A stretch of DNA of 5,969 bases. Source: Bathymodiolus brooksi thiotrophic gill symbiont (GTDB lineage Bacteria > Pseudomonadota > Gammaproteobacteria > PS1 > Pseudothioglobaceae). The stretch is from the NCBI RefSeq assembly GCF_903642095.1, contig NZ_CAHJWD020000188.1, forward strand, positions 1 through 5,969, written 5' to 3'. The translations under genes were made by a program, and so were the position numbers. Below, in pieces: positions 4,873 to 5,969 of the stretch; the first letter of the stretch is position 1; every line of letters starts with the position of its first letter. The notes under the pieces were generated by a model. That model ran no database searches. It saw only the letters and a program-made list of their open reading frames with translations, and had not been told where the DNA came from.

Positions 4873-5969
4873 TTAAACAAATCGGCGTTTCCTTCTGATT
4901 AGATAATAAGCACTTAACACCATTAACAAAATAAAGCCCATATCAAATCTAGCTGGTGCATTAGGATTGTAAACACAACCACCGCCACTGCTACCACCGC
5001 TAGAAGGAGGATCTATAGAATCTTCAAGATCTGGCACTGTGATTGAAATAGTGCTTGCAACCACACCGTTGGCATCGCCAGTGTTGTCGGCTTGTTCGCC
5101 ATCAGTATCGTTTGTACCGCCGTCTTTAATAGTTAATCTAAGGCAAGTTGCACCTGTGGTTAATCCAGCCTTCCAAGTGCTATTATCGGTGCAAGTTGTG
5201 CTTGTTTTGGAGTGGATTGTGTTATTGGTATTAACTTCAAAATTAGCCCAGCCAGTGACTAATGAATATCTACGCAACTCTGCGTTTGCAGGGATTGCAG
5301 TAGTGAGTTCAACAATCACTACGGTGGCAGCACCAGCACTTAAGCCTTCAACGACATAATCATAAATATCGCCAGTGGTTAATGTGTCATTGGACTTATT
5401 AGGTAAATTATTGTCGGTGATATATTGTTGCATTTGTGCAAGGGTTAAACGACTAGAGTCTTCGCCCATTGCCCCTAACAATATTCTGGTGTTTGTTGGG
5501 CTAGTGATGGTTTTACCTGCACCTGCTTGGATTTTGTTAATTGCGGTATTGTTGTCCTTGTTGTTGGAAATGCCATCGCCGTCATCATCATCATTACTGA
5601 CACTTTCTGCAATCAATTCAAGTTTCAATACTCTTTCTGATGAATGGGTGTTAGTTGTAGCCTTTAATGTAATTGTTAGAATGCCAGCATCTGTATTAGC
5701 AGGGTCAAAAACAAATACTGTATCACCACTAGCACTTGTATCAGTAACATCGACACTGCTCCATTCATAAGTCTTAGCAATTACTGTAGCACGGACAGTA
5801 ACAACTCCGCCTGTTTTACTAATCACCCGACCTTGATTGTTACCTTGGGTTATGGTGAATTGCTTAATCACTGGAGTGATGTCGGGGATATTGGTTATTA
5901 CGGCAATAGTAAAGGCTTGTGTGGCGGGGGTGTTAGTGCCATCATCGGCAGTGATATTGATATTCATAT
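4873..5969 (-). CDS. Large secreted Ig-like repeat protein, C-terminal part, with sorting tail (5' end outside window)
   Basis: The frame is open to the right edge. The Met encoded at 5967 falls inside a repeat-like strand (NINITADDGT) and is not a believable start, so this is a partial gene; residues are numbered from it. Residues 1-27 end one Ig/cadherin-like repeat and about 31-120 form a PKD/Ig-like module. An acidic linker DDDDGDGISNNKDNN (126-140) resembles calcium-binding thrombospondin-3-type sequence. Residues about 145-312 resemble the 'choice-of-anchor U' family: IPANAELRRYSLVTGW (225-240), Cys259 and Cys275 flanking a GLTTG turn, then LTIKDGGTNDTDG. The tail has SSGGSSGGGC (322-331), a hydrophobic segment (about 343-357) and RRKRR (358-362). 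That is the layout of MYXO-/JDVT-CTERM sorting signals cut by intramembrane proteases. I infer export and surface attachment or release; ligand and role are unknown. A terminator follows closely. Confidence 0.85.
   Translation of the reverse strand, partial: MNINITADDGTNTPATQAFTIAVITNIPDITPVIKQFTITQGNNQGRVISKTGGVVTVRATVIAKTYEWSSVDVTDTSASGDTVFVFDPANTDAGILTITLKATTNTHSSERVLKLELIAESVSNDDDDGDGISNNKDNNTAINKIQAGAGKTITSPTNTRILLGAMGEDSSRLTLAQMQQYITDNNLPNKSNDTLTTGDIYDYVVEGLSAGAATVVIVELTTAIPANAELRRYSLVTGWANFEVNTNNTIHSKTSTTCTDNSTWKAGLTTGATCLRLTIKDGGTNDTDGEQADNTGDANGVVASTISITVPDLEDSIDPPSSGGSSGGGCVYNPNAPARFDMGFILLMVLSAYYLIRRKRRFV

Noticed and set aside
4698..4898. 66-residue plus-strand open frame starting in the gap
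   Set aside because: It reads straight through the intrinsic terminator at 4821-4850 and into the surface-protein gene on the opposite strand.
5039..5770. Two hydrophobic plus-strand open frames opposite the surface protein
   Set aside because: Their Val/Leu-rich composition is the antisense of Thr/Asn/Asp-rich coding sequence; the minus-strand frame has recognisable domains.
5965..5967. ATG at 5967 (minus) as the true start of the surface protein
   Set aside because: It lies two bases from the window edge, within a repeat-like strand, with no signal peptide following it.

Overview
The window looks like chromosomal DNA of an AT-rich gammaproteobacterium. The main evidence is the arrangement of grpE diverging from a nadK-recN pair, which is the conserved arrangement in Gammaproteobacteria such as E. 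coli. The low G+C, together with a secreted repeat protein ending in a Gly/Ser-Cys-TM-Arg sorting tail, would fit a marine sulfur-oxidiser or symbiont lineage (SUP05/Thioglobus-like). That placement is inference only; no rRNA or other phylogenetic marker was compared.

Layout. Positions 1-1636 (minus) hold nearly all of recN (recombination/DSB repair ATPase), cut by the left edge about ten residues before its expected end. Positions 1642-2475 (minus) hold nadK (NAD kinase), five bases upstream of recN, so the two form a likely operon. A 48-bp divergent gap carries back-to-back promoters, then come grpE (2524-3117, plus; DnaK nucleotide-exchange factor) and adk (3245-3883, plus; adenylate kinase with a four-cysteine zinc lid). 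adk has its own leader with two promoter candidates and is closed by a strong intrinsic terminator (3907-3940). A lone DinB-fold gene (3995-4534, plus) starts at a TTG behind a near-perfect Shine-Dalgarno sequence. A 338-bp gap without a credible gene follows, containing a 9-bp hairpin and a symmetric, probably bidirectional terminator (4821-4850). The right end (4873-5969, minus) is the C-terminal part of a large secreted Ig-like repeat protein whose start lies outside the window.

How it works together. The left two thirds are housekeeping: DNA repair, NADP supply, chaperone cycling and adenylate balance. The right third is accessory: a metal-dependent DinB-fold protein of unknown substrate and a cell-surface or sorted protein. 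The surface protein has a PKD/Ig-like module, an acidic Asp-rich linker, a module resembling the 'choice-of-anchor U' family and a C-terminal sorting signal of the MYXO-/JDVT-CTERM type. This protein is the most interesting object here. I see no CRISPR, tRNA, rRNA, insertion sequence or prophage.
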